In this document: positions 1 to 11,087 of the stretch, piece after piece
Layout: each line of letters begins with the position of its first letter
How positions within the stretch are numbered: position 1 is the stretch's first letter
Source of the DNA: Ascarosepion bandense
Lineage: Eukaryota; Mollusca; Cephalopoda; Sepiida; Sepiidae
NCBI GenBank assembly: GCA_037127315.1
Contig: JBBBDQ010000308.1
Span: 1,867,001 to 1,931,000, forward strand
DNA: 64,000 bases
Direction: 5' to 3'
Notes under the pieces: model-generated
What the model was told of the DNA's origin: nothing
Seen by the model: only the letters and a program-made list of their open reading frames with translations
Databases searched by the model: none
Made by a program: the position numbers and the translations under genes

Positions 1-762
1 TATAAAACCTCCTACAGAAGGTATCGGTGGAGAGTGACAAAGAAGGACTACAAATAAACTTTAAGAAAACTGAATGCATGGTCATCAGCAAAAGGTGCAA
101 CCCAAAATGCCAAATACAGGTGGGGGATACAAGAATCAAGCAAGTACAAAGATTTAACTACATAGGAAGTGTTCTAACAGGAGATGGAAAGTGCGACACA
201 GAGATCCGAAGGCGAATTGGCATGGAGAAGGACGCGTTCCAGAAGCTGAGTAAAGTACTAAGACACAGGAAAATTTCACTATAAACAAAGAAAAGAGTCC
301 TGGATTGCTATGTGATGTCAGTTCTTCAATACGGCAGTGAATGCTGGACAATATCATCGAAAATGAGGACAAAACTGGAAGCAGCGGAAATGTGATTCTA
401 CAGAAGGATGCTGCAGATATCGTGGACTGAGCATACAAGCAACGATGAGGTGTTGGAAAGAATGGCAACAAAAAGGAAATTAATACTGAGCATCAGGAAG
501 AGACAACTGAAGTTCCTAGGACATGCAATAAGGAAGGAGAGCTTGGAGAACCTGATATTGACAGGCCAGATAGAAGGAAAAAGAGACATAGGAAGGCAGC
601 GGATAACATATTTGCAGGGCCTGATCTTGTGGATGACGGAACGTGGGTTTTGAGGTGTAACAGGAGCAAATGTATTAAGAGCTACAAGGGATAAGGAGAC
701 GTGGAGAACCATGATCGCCTATGCCCTGAAGGGACAGGGCACATATAAGAAGAAGAAGAAGC
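1..762 (+). pseudogene. RTE-like LINE reverse transcriptase, C-terminal part, broken
   Basis: This is the C-terminal half of a LINE endonuclease/reverse-transcriptase polyprotein. Visible landmarks are KTECMVISK, the segment IKQVQRFNYIGSVLTGDGK, the motif RRRIGMEKDAFQKLSKVLR, then in another frame ISWTEHTSNDEVLERM, RKRQLKFLGHAIRKESLENL and GQIEGKRD. A stop (position 282) and frame changes break it, so no product is expected. The 3' end runs into an AAG-rich tail near 745-760, as in other copies here. The downstream architecture resembles RTE/BovB-type LINEs; I assign the clade by inference only. The element enters from outside the window, so its 5' end is unseen. Confidence 0.85.
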
Positions 763-1282
763 GGAAAGGTTCTCCGTTAATTCTGTTTTGAATTCAATTG
801 AACTTCTCATAAACTGGCTCCCACAAAAGGCTACTTTGTTCTGTTTATACATTTATTTAATCCATTCGCTTATATTAAACGCCATTTCTTTTCCATAGTG
901 CATGAGGTCATTGAACTTTTCAGCCTATTTTCATTTATTATCTGTGAATTGGCATCACTTTTTGGCAAACATATTCGAATGGTGTACTGCTGTGATTTCG
1001 AGAGGTTTTAATTCTGAGTAGTCTTTCTTGTAGACAAGCACGAAGCTAGGGAACGCAGTATATCCTATTGTTTAACTTATAGCTGGGTGAATAAGGTAAT
1101 ATCTGATGTAAATTAGTAGGGTTTTATATGTCATCAAAACCAAGAAATTAAACCTAGAATATATCTGTCATGTATTAGATTCCCTTGACTGGACTAATAA
1201 AAAATCTAGTTCTTTCTTGGGATCGGTATCACAGAGTTTTGCAACAGATCATGTTGAAGAGAATCTATGTAATTTAATCTAA
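763..1282. other. No recognised feature
   Basis: This stretch is AT-rich and carries stops in all frames. I see no protein similarity, RNA gene or clear repeat in it. Confidence 0.4.
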
Positions 1283-2018
1283 TCTAAACTTATTTATAAA
1301 TGGACCTTTGTCAGTGTGTGTGTCTGTTTGTGTGTCTGTGTGTGTGTGTCTGTTACCTCTAGACTCCGAAACGGCTGAACCGATTTTCTTGAAAATTTAC
1401 ACAGTTGTACTATAAGCGTCTGCAAGTGTTCTTAGCTACGTTTTGTGTCGAGGTACCCTCGATAAATATCGAAAATCAATAATCGAAAAAATCGGGTTAT
1501 AGAAGGAGTGGTCCGATTTTAATCAAATTTGATGCACTCATAGACAAAGACATAAGAAATGATATTCAGAAGTTTCAAGGTTGCAGTTCTTACAATAGTG
1601 CAGAAATCGATAATAAATATATATAAAAGGCAATATGTTTGTGTGTGTGTGTATCTGTTTATCTACCTGTATGTCTCTATTTTTTCAGTCCTTTTATTTT
1701 AGTTTTTGCTTCTGGTTTGGCTCTAAGTAGGTATAATTGTAGTTCTTAGTCTCAGCCATGATACCATTTACTCAGAAGACTTATTTAGCCTTCAAAATTC
1801 AGTTTACGACGAAAAAAACTTATTTGATATAGATACCAGGAAATCAAAATTTGACTTACATCCATTCATTTTTCTTTCAGTCTACGGTTTCGCTTTAACT
1901 GGAAACAACTATTGCTTTTTAGTCTTTAGTGCCAACGTCCAAAGAGTCTGAGCTGGAGGACCATGGATTAGTTTTAAAGCTTTCATTACACCCGAGCAAC
2001 GCCGGGCTATACTGCTAG
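1283..2018 (+). mobile_element. Non-autonomous Helitron-like element, complete (736 bp)
   Basis: The element begins with TCTAAACTTATTTATAAATG and ends ...GCTATACTGCTAG. The base before it is A and the base after is T. Helitrons characteristically start with TC, end in CTRR after a short hairpin, and insert between A and T; here the hairpin is CCCG/CGGG around positions 1991-2006. The interior is non-coding and contains a microsatellite (TG/TATG-rich, about 1621-1670) and a conserved block near 1375-1400 reading CTGAACCGATTTTCTTG. Other copies in this window occur near 6150, 10694, 29968, 30122, 35632, 46104 and 58919. A replication protein is absent, so mobility would have needed a helper. 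Class assignment rests on termini and target site. Confidence 0.75.
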
Positions 2019-3290
2019 TATTATATAAAATAAAAATGGTCAGTTAAGTATTTGTATAACTTCAAAAATCGAATAATCTTTTGAATACATAGCTAGCAGA
2101 GAGATGTGGATTTCTGTCTTTTCTGGGTGAATTTATTTGTAATGTTTTTTTGAAGCCATGTAAGCGGTCGGGTTTCTCCACAGATCCTTCTTATTTAAAT
2201 ATGAATTGCTGTTTTTACTTTGAAGAGTGGTTCTCCATTGCCTTTTACAAATTAACTTTTTAATTCAAATTGGCCTTCACCTAGGCTATCACCAAGACCC
2301 GAAAGACATTTCAAACTTTGCGCATTTAACTCGTAGCTTGTGAGTAGAAGAAAATGACCCACTCCTTTTTTCAAAGGCATTTGTGCGCATGTGAGATATA
2401 AAAAAAGGGTTTACTACTACTTCTCCCACATAATTTCTCTTGTCACCCACCCCTAATCTAAATGGGCATGTTTGATTCGCTAAGACGATTTTTCTTGAGC
2501 AATCAGTGGACACCTAATTTTGGCGGGCTCAATGCAAAAGTCATTCTATCTTCCTCTTTTTTCAAATGTTCTAGCAAGGAACAACAGGTAGGAAATTTCC
2601 TCTCCTTATTTGCGGCTTACTTGAATATTCTAAGAGCCGTCTAATTTATTTGGACGTTAAAGAACATTTCATAGTTGAAACACAACCGCAAACCCAACTA
2701 GTTTTGCAAGGACTTTTCTTCTCTGTTATTGCCTTAACAATTAATACTTGTTTCTTTATCTTGTGTCTTTTGAATTCATTTTTTTAAGCAATTCTAACTA
2801 AATTCACCTTAGTGAAAGCAAAAGACAAGAACGGGATTTCATCACGCCACCCACATCTCCAAATTTTTTATTGATCAATGCTATGATTATATGGTAATTC
2901 TTTGATGAGGTAGTTGAGGTAGTTAACAAAATTAGTCGGTGTTGCAATTCACAAAATGTGTTATTGTGATTTCTACACTTTGCATTCGTTTCAACACAAA
3001 TTTTCTCCTCCAGGTTTTGACTTGACTTCGTTCTTTAATAAATGCTCACATAAAAAGAGCAAAAGAGTCAATCAAGGTAGAGGTCTGGGGCAGTTCACTG
3101 ACAGACCATGTGGCGACCATCAGATAAGCTTGCTTGCTAGATAGACGATAAACAAACAACCTATAATAGATTGGTAATTAGATAGATAATCAAAAAAATA
3201 TGATAAAAGCTACTGAACAAATTATGATAGATAGATGAATAATCATCAAATTGTCGTAGCTAAATAATGAACAATGATAGATACTAACAA
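2019..3290. other. No recognised feature
   Basis: Short open frames occur on both strands (for example 2289-2513 minus and 2956-3144 plus) but they match no family I know and have no splice or promoter context. The last 150 bases drift into imperfect GATA repeats that lead into the next feature. Confidence 0.4.
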
Positions 3291-3415
3291 GCCTAGATAG
3301 ATAGATAGATAGATATTTCGTGAAAAGACTGAGATAGATAGATAGATAGATATTTCGTGAAAAGACTGAGATAGATAGATAGATAGATAGATATTTCGTG
3401 AAAAGACTAAGATAT

Positions 3416-3458
<43 letters not shown>

Positions 3459-3511
3459 TTTCGTGAAAAGACTGAGATAGATAGATAGATAGATATTTCG
3501 TGAAAAGACTG

Positions 3512-3576
<65 letters not shown>

Positions 3577-3641
3577 TTTCGTGAAAAGACTAAGATAGAT
3601 AGGTAGATAGATAGATAGGTAGATAGATATTAACAGACTGG

Positions 3642-3685
<44 letters not shown>

Positions 3686-3686
3686 T
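3291..3686. repeat. GATA microsatellite interrupted by a regular 20-bp spacer
   Basis: Runs of (GATA)n alternate with a near-identical spacer containing TTTCGTGAAAAGACT. I count six spacers (near 3317, 3352, 3393, 3459, 3496 and 3575) separated by GATA runs of very different length. A degenerate seventh reads TATTAACAGACTGGG. The pattern indicates a higher-order repeat whose GATA component expands independently. Confidence 0.9.
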
Positions 3687-3722
3687 GAAAGTGTAAAGCT
3701 AAATGCTATTAGCGACAAATTA

Positions 3723-3839
3723 AAACCTTTCCCAAAGATATTTGCGCGTAAGAGAATGCAATGAATTCAACTGGAATTCGAAATCGGCTCCTCGATTACT
3801 CGTTAAGAGCCGATATTCACTGCACCACAACGCACATCT
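3723..3839 (-). mobile_element. tRNA-derived SINE (family S1), head portion
   Basis: The minus strand reads a tRNA-like head with an A box (TGGTGCAGTGAATATCGG) followed by a B-box-like GATTTCGAATTCC, then the family body CATTC..TTACGCGCAAATA. Family S1 is the commonest SINE in this window. Its head resembles a tRNA with pol III internal promoter boxes, and its tail contains GGGTTAAATA, GGCAACCAGTCTACC and GCACTTAACTGACTG. This copy keeps only the head. Confidence 0.75.
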
Positions 3840-3885
3840 TGAGAGTGGTATACGGCATATAAATTAGAAGAAGCCAAGCAGTCAA

Positions 3886-4197
3886 CTATTTTTTTTCTTT
3901 TTTTCTAGCAATGGATCGTGAGTTCAGCTTGGGGTTAGATTTTACTAAATGCAATATGGTAAATATCAATAAATTCGATCTCACGTCGATTATACTTTGA
4001 AGAAATAATCTGTATTTTTTCGAATTATAATTAGTAAAAAAAACTGGTAAAGATGTTAGATCTTTAAAGCCTGTGTACACGTCTGCATCTTCGACGCCAT
4101 AAAAATCTGCAAAGGGTTGTTTATTTTCACGATCTCTAATCGGCTGTGTGCGATCATCGATGATATGAAAGTCCAAGACGACAGTGGGTGGGGCCTG
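3886..4197 (-). CDS. Candidate host exon, function unknown
   Basis: On the minus strand a frame opens after a pyrimidine-rich stretch ending CAGCAG (4195-4200), which could be a splice acceptor. The first 50 or so codons look protein-like and are not low complexity: APPTVVLDFHIIDDRTQPIR and then DRENKQPFADFYGVEDAD. Past about 4042 the sequence turns AT-rich and is probably not coding. A second frame in the same DNA, beginning EDICFFVVQDF, uses an earlier acceptor (TTTTTCAG near 4247) and cannot be excluded. I do not recognise the protein. It could also be a fragment of an unknown repeat. No good donor site is obvious. Confidence 0.3.
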   Translation of the reverse strand, partial: QAPPTVVLDFHIIDDRTQPIRDRENKQPFADFYGVEDADVYTGFKDLTSLPVFFTNYNSKKYRLFLQSIIDVRSNLLIFTILHLVKSNPKLNSRSIARKKEKK

Positions 4198-4499
4198 CTG
4201 CCGATTAAAACAAAGATGAAGTCTTGCACCACGAAAAAGCAGATGTCTTCACTGAAAAAAAAAAAACAACACAAAAATCACCTAGCCAATTTTATTTCAA
4301 TTACAAACAAAATCATTTTAGTTAATGAAGGCTATTCATCCTGAACAAGTGCGTGATCAATAATCATTATGCACTGATAATCAATAAATCTAATTTAGAG
4401 TTATCTGTAAGAAGAATGAAAAAAAAAATGGTTTGTCAGTAGAGAACTCTTCAAAATACTAACGTCTGTAAGAAATTGAAAATGAATGGTGTTTGGCAT

Positions 4500-4640
4500 T
4501 TCTGAAAGCGTTAAAGATGGCCGCCACCGTGTTTTTTTGTTGCAATGTACGAATGTGATGATCATGTGACCAATTTACTTATGACGAATCGGTTGGCTAT
4601 TTGCAACAAAGATGTCAATGCGCCATTGTGACTGTCACTA
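4500..4640 (-). promoter_or_regulatory. Possible minus-strand promoter with YY1-like site
   Basis: The minus strand contains GGTGGCGGCCATCTTTAACG (complement of 4509-4528), one base away from the YY1 core GCCGCCATCTT that often sits at transcription starts. Upstream on the same strand lie ATTGG (inverted CCAAT, 4570-4574) and an E-box CACATG (4563-4568). The stretch is less AT-rich than its surroundings. It sits about 300 bases upstream of the candidate exon at 3886-4197. The link is inferred. Confidence 0.3.
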
Positions 4641-4660
4641 ATTAAATGTCAGTCATCGAG

Positions 4661-4661
<1 letters not shown>

Positions 4662-4714
<53 letters not shown>
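4662..4714. repeat. (TCTA)n microsatellite
   Basis: About thirteen uninterrupted TCTA units. It is the complement-strand version of the GATA array 1 kb upstream. Confidence 0.95.
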
Positions 4715-4831
4715 TCGACTTTTCCAGACGAACAGTTCCATTACTACTTAATGAATGATTCTTGAAAATGTTATTTTCTAGACTATTTATTTTATTTCTG
4801 ATTGAAGAAAACTTTTTTATGGTGATTTAAC

Positions 4832-5300
4832 TAGGAAGAGAGTACTGGATTGCTTACGTGGTGTCCATCCTTCAATATGACAGTGAATGCTGGACAATAC
4901 CATCAAACATGAAGGAAAAACTTGAAGCAACTGAATGTGGTTCTACAGAAGGATGCTGCGAATATCATGGATCGAGCATGTGAGCAATGATGAGGTCTTG
5001 GAAATGATGGAAACAAAAAGGAAATTAATACTGAGCATCAGGAAGAAACAGCTGAACTTCCTGGGACACGCAATGAGGAAGGAAGGCTTGGAAAATCTGA
5101 TACTAACAGGCCAGATAGAGGGGAAAAGAGACAGGGGAAAGCAACGGATAACATATTTGAAGGACCTAATCAGGTAGATGACGGAACGAGGACTGCATGG
5201 TGTAACAGGAGAAGGCGTGCTCAAAGCTACCAGAGATAGTGAAACGTGAAAGGCCATGATCGCCTACGTCCTGAAGGGACAAGGCACATACAAGAAGAAG
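4832..5300 (+). pseudogene. RTE-like LINE 3' end, broken
   Basis: Same family as 1-762. The copy starts at the segment RVLDCL and continues through LEATECGSTEG (frame-shifted) into ISWIEHVSNDEVLEMMETKR, KQLNFLGHAMRKEGLENLIL and GQIEGKRDRGKQRITYL, ending in the shared tail GGGACAAGGCACATACAAG followed by AAG repeats. It is 5'-truncated, as is usual for LINE insertions, and frame-shifted near 4936. Confidence 0.85.
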
Positions 5301-5313
5301 GCCGCATATATTG

Positions 5314-5590
5314 GTTGTGCGTTGTGGTGCAGTGGATATCGACTTGCAACGACAAATCCAGTTGGATTCCTTGCATTCACTTACGCACAAATTGGGAAAG
5401 GTATTAATCCGTATCTTCCCTCCAGTTATGGGTTAAATAATAGGACAGATTCGGTTCTATAGCCTTGGCTGGTAACCAGTCTACCACAGAGAGCAATGGC
5501 AACCTACTGCAGGATAATCTTCTGCCCATGTCTCGAAAGGGACATGATCGCCCAAGCGTGTATCACGTAGGGCACTTAACTGACTGTTTG
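5314..5590 (+). mobile_element. tRNA-derived SINE (family S1), nearly full length
   Basis: The head carries a clear A box (TGGTGCAGTGGATATCGA, 5326-5343). The B-box segment that other copies show (GAGTTCGAATTCC) is deleted here. The body reads ACTTACGCACAAAT, TTCCCTCCAGTTATGGGTTA, GCCTTGGCTGGTAACCAGTC and GTGTATCACGTAGGGCACTT, ending in AACTGACTG. It directly follows a LINE 3' tail, which may mean it landed there or moved with it. Confidence 0.8.
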
Positions 5591-6091
5591 ATAATGGTTA
5601 ATGTGCAGACTGATGAAGTCGGTACAGGGAGAACACAACTTGGAAGTTTTAAAGAATATTATAATACAGTCATGTAAAATACAACTGAAACAATATTATT
5701 TATGGCAAACAAATTGTTCGGTTTGAGGCTATGATATATTATACAAGATAAACAATTATTAGTCCACTTAATTGAAGTCCTTGTATAGTTGAGTGCTAGT
5801 ACGCCATTCACGGGGCAGCAGTGACAAAATTCACATCTTAACCCTTTGATAAACCGGGTAAAAGAGAACCTTAATAAACATGCCCTCTAGAAAGTGGAGT
5901 TGACAGAGGGAGACAACTCATCTAAGTTAGGTACAAATTTTATACCATCTTTTTCCTTTAACGTGTATAAATGATTTATGAAATAAATTTAATATAGAAA
6001 TGCGATGTAAAAAGAAAATTCTATTATGTATATAACACAAATTATCCAAACAAATTTGCAGGTTTCGATTTTATCTCAAAGCCGATGTCTG
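5591..6091. other. No recognised feature
   Basis: AT-rich sequence without a convincing frame, RNA gene or repeat signature. Confidence 0.4.
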
Positions 6092-6092
6092 T

Positions 6093-6127
<35 letters not shown>

Positions 6128-6145
6128 AAGTTCCATTTATAAATA

Positions 6146-6194
<49 letters not shown>

Positions 6195-6518
6195 CTGTGT
6201 GTCCATTACCTATAGACTCTAAAACGGCTGAACCGATTTTCTTGAAAATTTACACAGTTGTACTATAAGCGTCTGCGAGTGTTCTTAGCTAGGTTTTGTA
6301 TCGAGGTACACCCGATAAATATCAAAAATCGATAATCGAAAAATAGGGTTTTAGAAGGAGTGGTCCGATTTTAATTAAATTTGATATACTCATAGACAAA
6401 GACATAAGAAACGATATTGAGAAGTTTTAAGGTTACATTTCTTACAATAGTGCAGAAAATCGATCATATATATATAAAAGCTTTCATTACGCCCGAGCAA
6501 CGCGGGGCTATAGTTCTA

Positions 6519-6519
<1 letters not shown>
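6092..6519 (+). mobile_element. Helitron-like element, internally deleted, beside an inverted 5' end
   Basis: A reversed Helitron 5' end (ACAAAGTTCCATTTATAAAT, about 6125-6145) abuts a TA/TG microsatellite. A forward copy then follows with ACGGCTGAACCGATTTTCTT and the terminal hairpin CCCGAGCAACGCGGGG, closing in TTCTAG at 6519 followed by T. The middle third of the 736-bp version at 1283-2018 is missing. The AC, TA and TG runs lie where the full-length copy has its internal microsatellite, so slippage or recombination there may have generated the head-to-head form. Confidence 0.7.

Positions 6520-6566
<47 letters not shown>
6520..6566. repeat. (TA)n microsatellite
   Basis: About 23 TA units directly adjoining the Helitron CTAG terminus. 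Confidence 0.95.
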
Positions 6567-6571
<5 letters not shown>

Positions 6572-7590
6572 AATACAATTAAATTAACATTTTCGCGGCA
6601 CAGCAGTTCCAATATTTCGGAATCGTATTTTTACTATGACTATCTTCAAGTATTCAATTTTGGGGTAAGTAACGGAAAATGCTTTTTTTTCTAGAAGTGA
6701 GAGGTTTTTCGACTTCAATGTATAAATAGCTTCTGGTCAGGTTTTCAAATTACAGAGCCATTCATAGGATGAAATTGATATATATATTCAAGCATGTTTG
6801 GTTGAATAATTTAGAGATGTATATATTGATTTTTATTTAAATCTTAGATTAATTTCTTCATGTTGTAATTAGGATCATCGATGAACGCACCATAGTTTTT
6901 CTCGTTTTTTTTATTTTTCCAAGTACTTTCAATCTCATTCGAGATCATCTTTAGTGATGAATTGCTAAGACAAAAAGTTAATGTAACTGACAATTATGAC
7001 TTTTTGTGCATGCGAACGCATGGAACGCATGCATGGAACGCGCCCTGTTAATTCAAAATTTACCGTTACTTAAGAGAGAATACTGAATTTATATTTCTAA
7101 AGATACGTAGATGCTTTTCTCATCTTAGTCAAAAATATAGATGAACATGAGCTACAAAAACTTCCTTCAAAATACCGTTAAGTTCACATACGAACAATAA
7201 CAATAAAATTCCTTTAGACACCAATATTATAAATAATGGCTGGCCACTCCTATTCGGAATACCCTTCTACCAGAGTGTCCCCATTGCTTACTCAGGTACA
7301 CTTATGTATATTTAACACCCAAGCCTGTAGTTTATGCTGTAATTATTAGTCACAGTTTCTAGGAGAGAATGCGTTATCTAGCGTGAGCAACAGCCTGAAC
7401 AAGCCCAGAACGCTCAAATTCTCAGCCACAATGACTTATGACTTTGAGCTAGCACAAACATCGACGACATCATAAAGAGAGCTCTCTACCTAATTTCACT
7501 CACAAGGCTTAGACCAACTCGTAGTATTGTTTTCAGGCACTTTCTAAAGGTACCACACGCTGGGGTCACTTCATCCAGACCGATAACACC
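6567..7590. other. No recognised gene
   Basis: Mixed AT-rich DNA. A small local repeat of GCATGGAACGC occurs at about 7017-7041. No supported coding region. Confidence 0.4.
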
Positions 7591-7594
7591 AAGA

Positions 7595-7675
7595 AATCAC
7601 CTTCCTGACAAATTGAGCATGGGCTTTATGGTCTGAAAGCAAACATTCTAAACACTCGGCCACGCGCCCATTAAC
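7595..7675 (-). mobile_element. tRNA-like SINE head, degenerate
   Basis: The minus strand reads GGGCGCGTGGCCGAGTGTTT, matching a pol III A box of the Leu/Ser tRNA type. The B box region (TGCTCAATTTG) is eroded. It looks like the head of a tRNA-derived SINE different from family S1. Assignment rests on one good box. Confidence 0.4.
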
Positions 7676-8041
7676 TATAGACACCAATAAAAATACAGTA
7701 ACTACCTTTACTTATAAAAAAATAATTAATATAAGTTAGTTAAAAAATATCCTATTATAATAAATTTAATAAACCTTGCAAAAATTAATCTTTCCACAAA
7801 AAATATTTTCTACACAGAATTAAAAAAACATTAAATATCTTTTCATTAATAATGACTTACTTAATTATATTGTTAACGAGCTATTAGAAATATTGAAATA
7901 AATAAAAAATAACATAATACATTCTCAGACAACCTTAAACATAACAACCTACCATAACGTAATAAAGCACACTCTAACTACAAACCATATAAAAAACTTC
8001 CTAAAACATTCCTAAGTCTTCTTGTATAACCTTTTCAACAT

Positions 8042-9120
8042 AGCTGTTGTAGTAGTATATGCACCGACAAGGCAAATCACTGAGGAGGAAACAGAATCTT
8101 TCTATTCCAGCCTGGTCAATATCAACGCCCAGTAAAACATCCAAGAAACTAGAACTATCATTAGAGACTTGAATGCTAAGGTAGGTAGAGAGAGGGAAGA
8201 GGTTAAAGTTTGTAACACACTAAAGGAAGCAAGCGTTAGTGATCTCAGCAAAGGAAAATAGGTGTAGAAAAAAATGAGTAGATAACTGATAAGATTTTCG
8301 AAATGATGCAAATGAGACAGAAAACAATGCCAAAACATGGAACGGAATACAGAAAACTACATAAGAAAATAGGAAGCAAATGAAAACAGGCTAAAAGGAA
8401 TGGCTCAACAACAATTATGCAGAAATGGAGAGATTGGGAACGATAAACAAAGGAAACATGCATAAAAAGTAACAGCACAAAAGACATGTTCCTGAACAGG
8501 ATGTATAAAATCCAAGGATATAACACCCATATTAGAGAAGGAGAAATACTTCGGAGATAGAAAGATTCTCTTCCACAACAAGAGAGGGCAACCGGCAATA
8601 CATAGAAATACCGACAGACCGGAAATATTAAAACGGAAGCTGCAGTGGCCAAACTTAATAGAAACAGAGCAGTAGAATCATACGGCATTGTAGTAAAGAT
8701 ACTGACAGTCTCAGATGATTTCAGCGTAGAAAAAAATAATAAATGAAATCTATAAGAGTCGTGAGATACTGAAAGAACTAAGCAGATTATTTTCATAGCA
8801 CTGCCTAAGAAGCCAGACGCAAAGGAATGTGAACTCCACCGAACAATCAGCTGAATTATTAACAAAAATCCATCACCTGAATCCCGAGGAACATAGCACG
8901 CAGCAGAATCAGGCCACTGATAGAACGAGAACAGTGTTGTATAGTCAAGAACACTGGAACAAAGAACGCGATATTTATGTTTAGAATGCTATGAGAAGAA
9001 GGACGTGTATCTATGTTTTATAGACTACGCAAAGACATTCGACAAAGTACGCCATAAAGACTTGAGAGAAAGGCTCGGCAACCTTGACATATTTGGGAAA
9101 GACATTAGAGTAATGAAAAA
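8042..9120 (+). pseudogene. RTE-like LINE: endonuclease end, linker and start of RT, broken
   Basis: The first part decodes to an endonuclease/phosphatase-fold C-terminus: VVVYAPTRQITEEETESFYS and then RDLNAKVGRERE (the GDFNAKVG box, with G changed to R). A charged linker follows (about 8390-8700), and then a reverse-transcriptase block, KDVYLCFIDYAKTFDKVRHK, at about 9000-9060. Domain order is as expected for an RTE-like LINE, but stops and frameshifts are dense. The RT block is followed abruptly by a second linker copy instead of the rest of the palm domain. Confidence 0.8.
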
Positions 9121-10693
9121 CCTGTACTGACGGCAAACTGCAGAAATGGAGGGATTGGGTACGACAATGAAAGGAGACATGCATAAAAATAAAGAAGCTA
9201 ACAGGACAAAAGATATGTTCCTCAAATGAATGTATAAAATCCAAAGATAGCACGCTAATATTAGAGAAAGAGGAAATACTCCAGCGATAGAAAGAATATA
9301 TGAGATCTCTCCTACTACAAGAGAGAGCGACCGACAATAAACAGATTAGCGACGGACCGGAAATATTAATTCCTAAGTGGAAGCTGCACATACAAAACTG
9401 AATAGAAACAAATCAGCCTAACCAGACGGCATTAAAAATAGAGATGATGGCAGCCTTGGAAGATTTCAGCGTAGACAAAATTAAAGAAATATCAAATGAA
9501 ATCTACAACAATGGCGATATACCGGATGACCTAAGCAGATCAATTTTATAGCACTACCTGAAAAGCCAGGCGCAAACAAATATGAACTCTACCGAACAAT
9601 CAGCTTAATGAGTCACAAAACTTAACTCATCAGCCGAATTCAAATCCAAGCATGGCACGCTCATATTAGAGAATGGGGAAATACTCCAGAGAGGGAAAGA
9701 ATATATAAGAGATCTCTCCCACAAGAGAGAGCGACCGACAATACACAGAGATTACCGACGGACCGGAAATATTAATTCCGAAGTGGAAGCTGCACTTGCA
9801 AAAACTAAATAAAAAAACAAAGCAGCTAGACAATACGGCATTGTTTTAAAAATGCTGACAATCTCAGACGATTTTGGTGTAGAAAAAATAACAAATTAAA
9901 TCTATGAGTGGTGAGATACTGAATGAACTGAGCAGGTGTTTTTTTAGGAGTACCTAAGAAGTCAGGCACAAAAGAATGTGAATTCCTCCGAAAAATCAGC
10001 TTAATGATTAACAAAAACTCATCACCTTAATACTGAGGAATAAAGTGCGCAGAGTGATAGGACAAGAAAAGTGTTGTATCGTCAAGAACAATGGAACAAA
10101 GAACGCGATATTTACATTTAGAATGCTATAAGAAGAAGGACGTGTATCTATGTTTTATAGACTACGCAAAGATATTCGATAGAGTAGGCCACAAAGACCT
10201 GTTAAAATGCTTTGTAACGTAGACATATTCTGAAAAGACATTACAGTGATCAAAATCATCTACTGGCAGCAAATCGCCTTCATACGGACAGGAAACGAGT
10301 TCAGCAGATATACAAAGATAGAAAGGGGCGTAAGACAAGGATGTGTCTTCTCACCAGATCTATTCAACTTATACAGTGGAACAATCTAAAAGCCCTAGAA
10401 GAATTGCCACGATTCTTCATTGACGGTTGCGATCTAAACAATATAAGACATGCAGATGATAAGCGTTGATAGCAGACACAGAAAGCAAACTACTAGACCT
10501 CATACAGAAGGTTGGTGAAAAAGTGGAAAAATGCTTTGTAACGTAGACATATTCGGGAAAGACATTAGAATAATGAAAAACCTGTACTGACGGCAAACTC
10601 TCTGCATAGGGACACACAACGAGTTCAGCAGATATACAAAAATAGAAAGAGGCGTAAGAAAAGGATTTATATTCTCACGAGGTCTGTTCAAAA
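9121..10693 (+). pseudogene. Scrambled RTE-like LINE mosaic with repeated linker and RT blocks
   Basis: The linker segment (AEMEGLGT and MYKIQ, then GEILQRGKEYIRDLSH) recurs at about 9139 and again at about 9650. RT motifs follow at 10135-10200 (VL*TTQRYSIE, a frame-shifted FIDYAK), GNEFSRYTKIERGVRQGCVF at about 10286-10350, and NNIRHADDK at 10438 (a decayed YADD box). Another partial RT block follows. The repeats of the same domains in series show internal duplication or several nested insertions of one family. It ends at 10693 exactly where a Helitron terminus begins. Confidence 0.75.
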
Positions 10694-11087
10694 CTAGCAG
10701 TATAGCCCGGCGTTGCTCGGGTCTAATGAAAGCTTTAAAACTAATCCATGGTCCTCCAGCTCAGACTCAGCCAAAGAATATTTGAAATAATAAAATAATT
10801 GCGACAATTTACCAATCGCAACTAATTATATACATATATATATATATATATATATACTAGCAGTATGGCCCGGCGTTGCTCGGGTGTAATGAAAGCTTTA
10901 AAACTAATCCATGGCCCTCCAGCTCAGACTCAGCCAAAGAATATTTGAAATAATAAAATAATTGCGACAATTTACCAATCGCAACTAATTATATACATGT
11001 ATATATATATATATACTAGCAGTATGGCCCGGCGTTGCTCGGGTGTAATGAAAGCTTTAAAACTAATCCATGGTCCTCCAGCTCAGC
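10694..11087 (-). mobile_element. Three tandem Helitron-like 3' ends
   Basis: Reversed terminal CTAG sequences lie at 10694, 10857 and 11016. Each is followed by GCAGTATAGCCCGGCGTTGC (with one substitution in the later copies) and GAAAGCTTTAAAACTAATCC. The first two units are 163 and 159 bases long and share an interior (AATTGCGACAATTTACCAAT) before a short TA run; the third is cut at 11087 by LINE sequence. Tandem termini fit repeated Helitron insertion at its own AT-flanked end or rolling-circle bypass. Confidence 0.75.

Noticed and set aside
5588..5640. Hammerhead-like CTGATGA after a SINE
   Set aside because: No GAAA at the right distance and no stem II; chance match.
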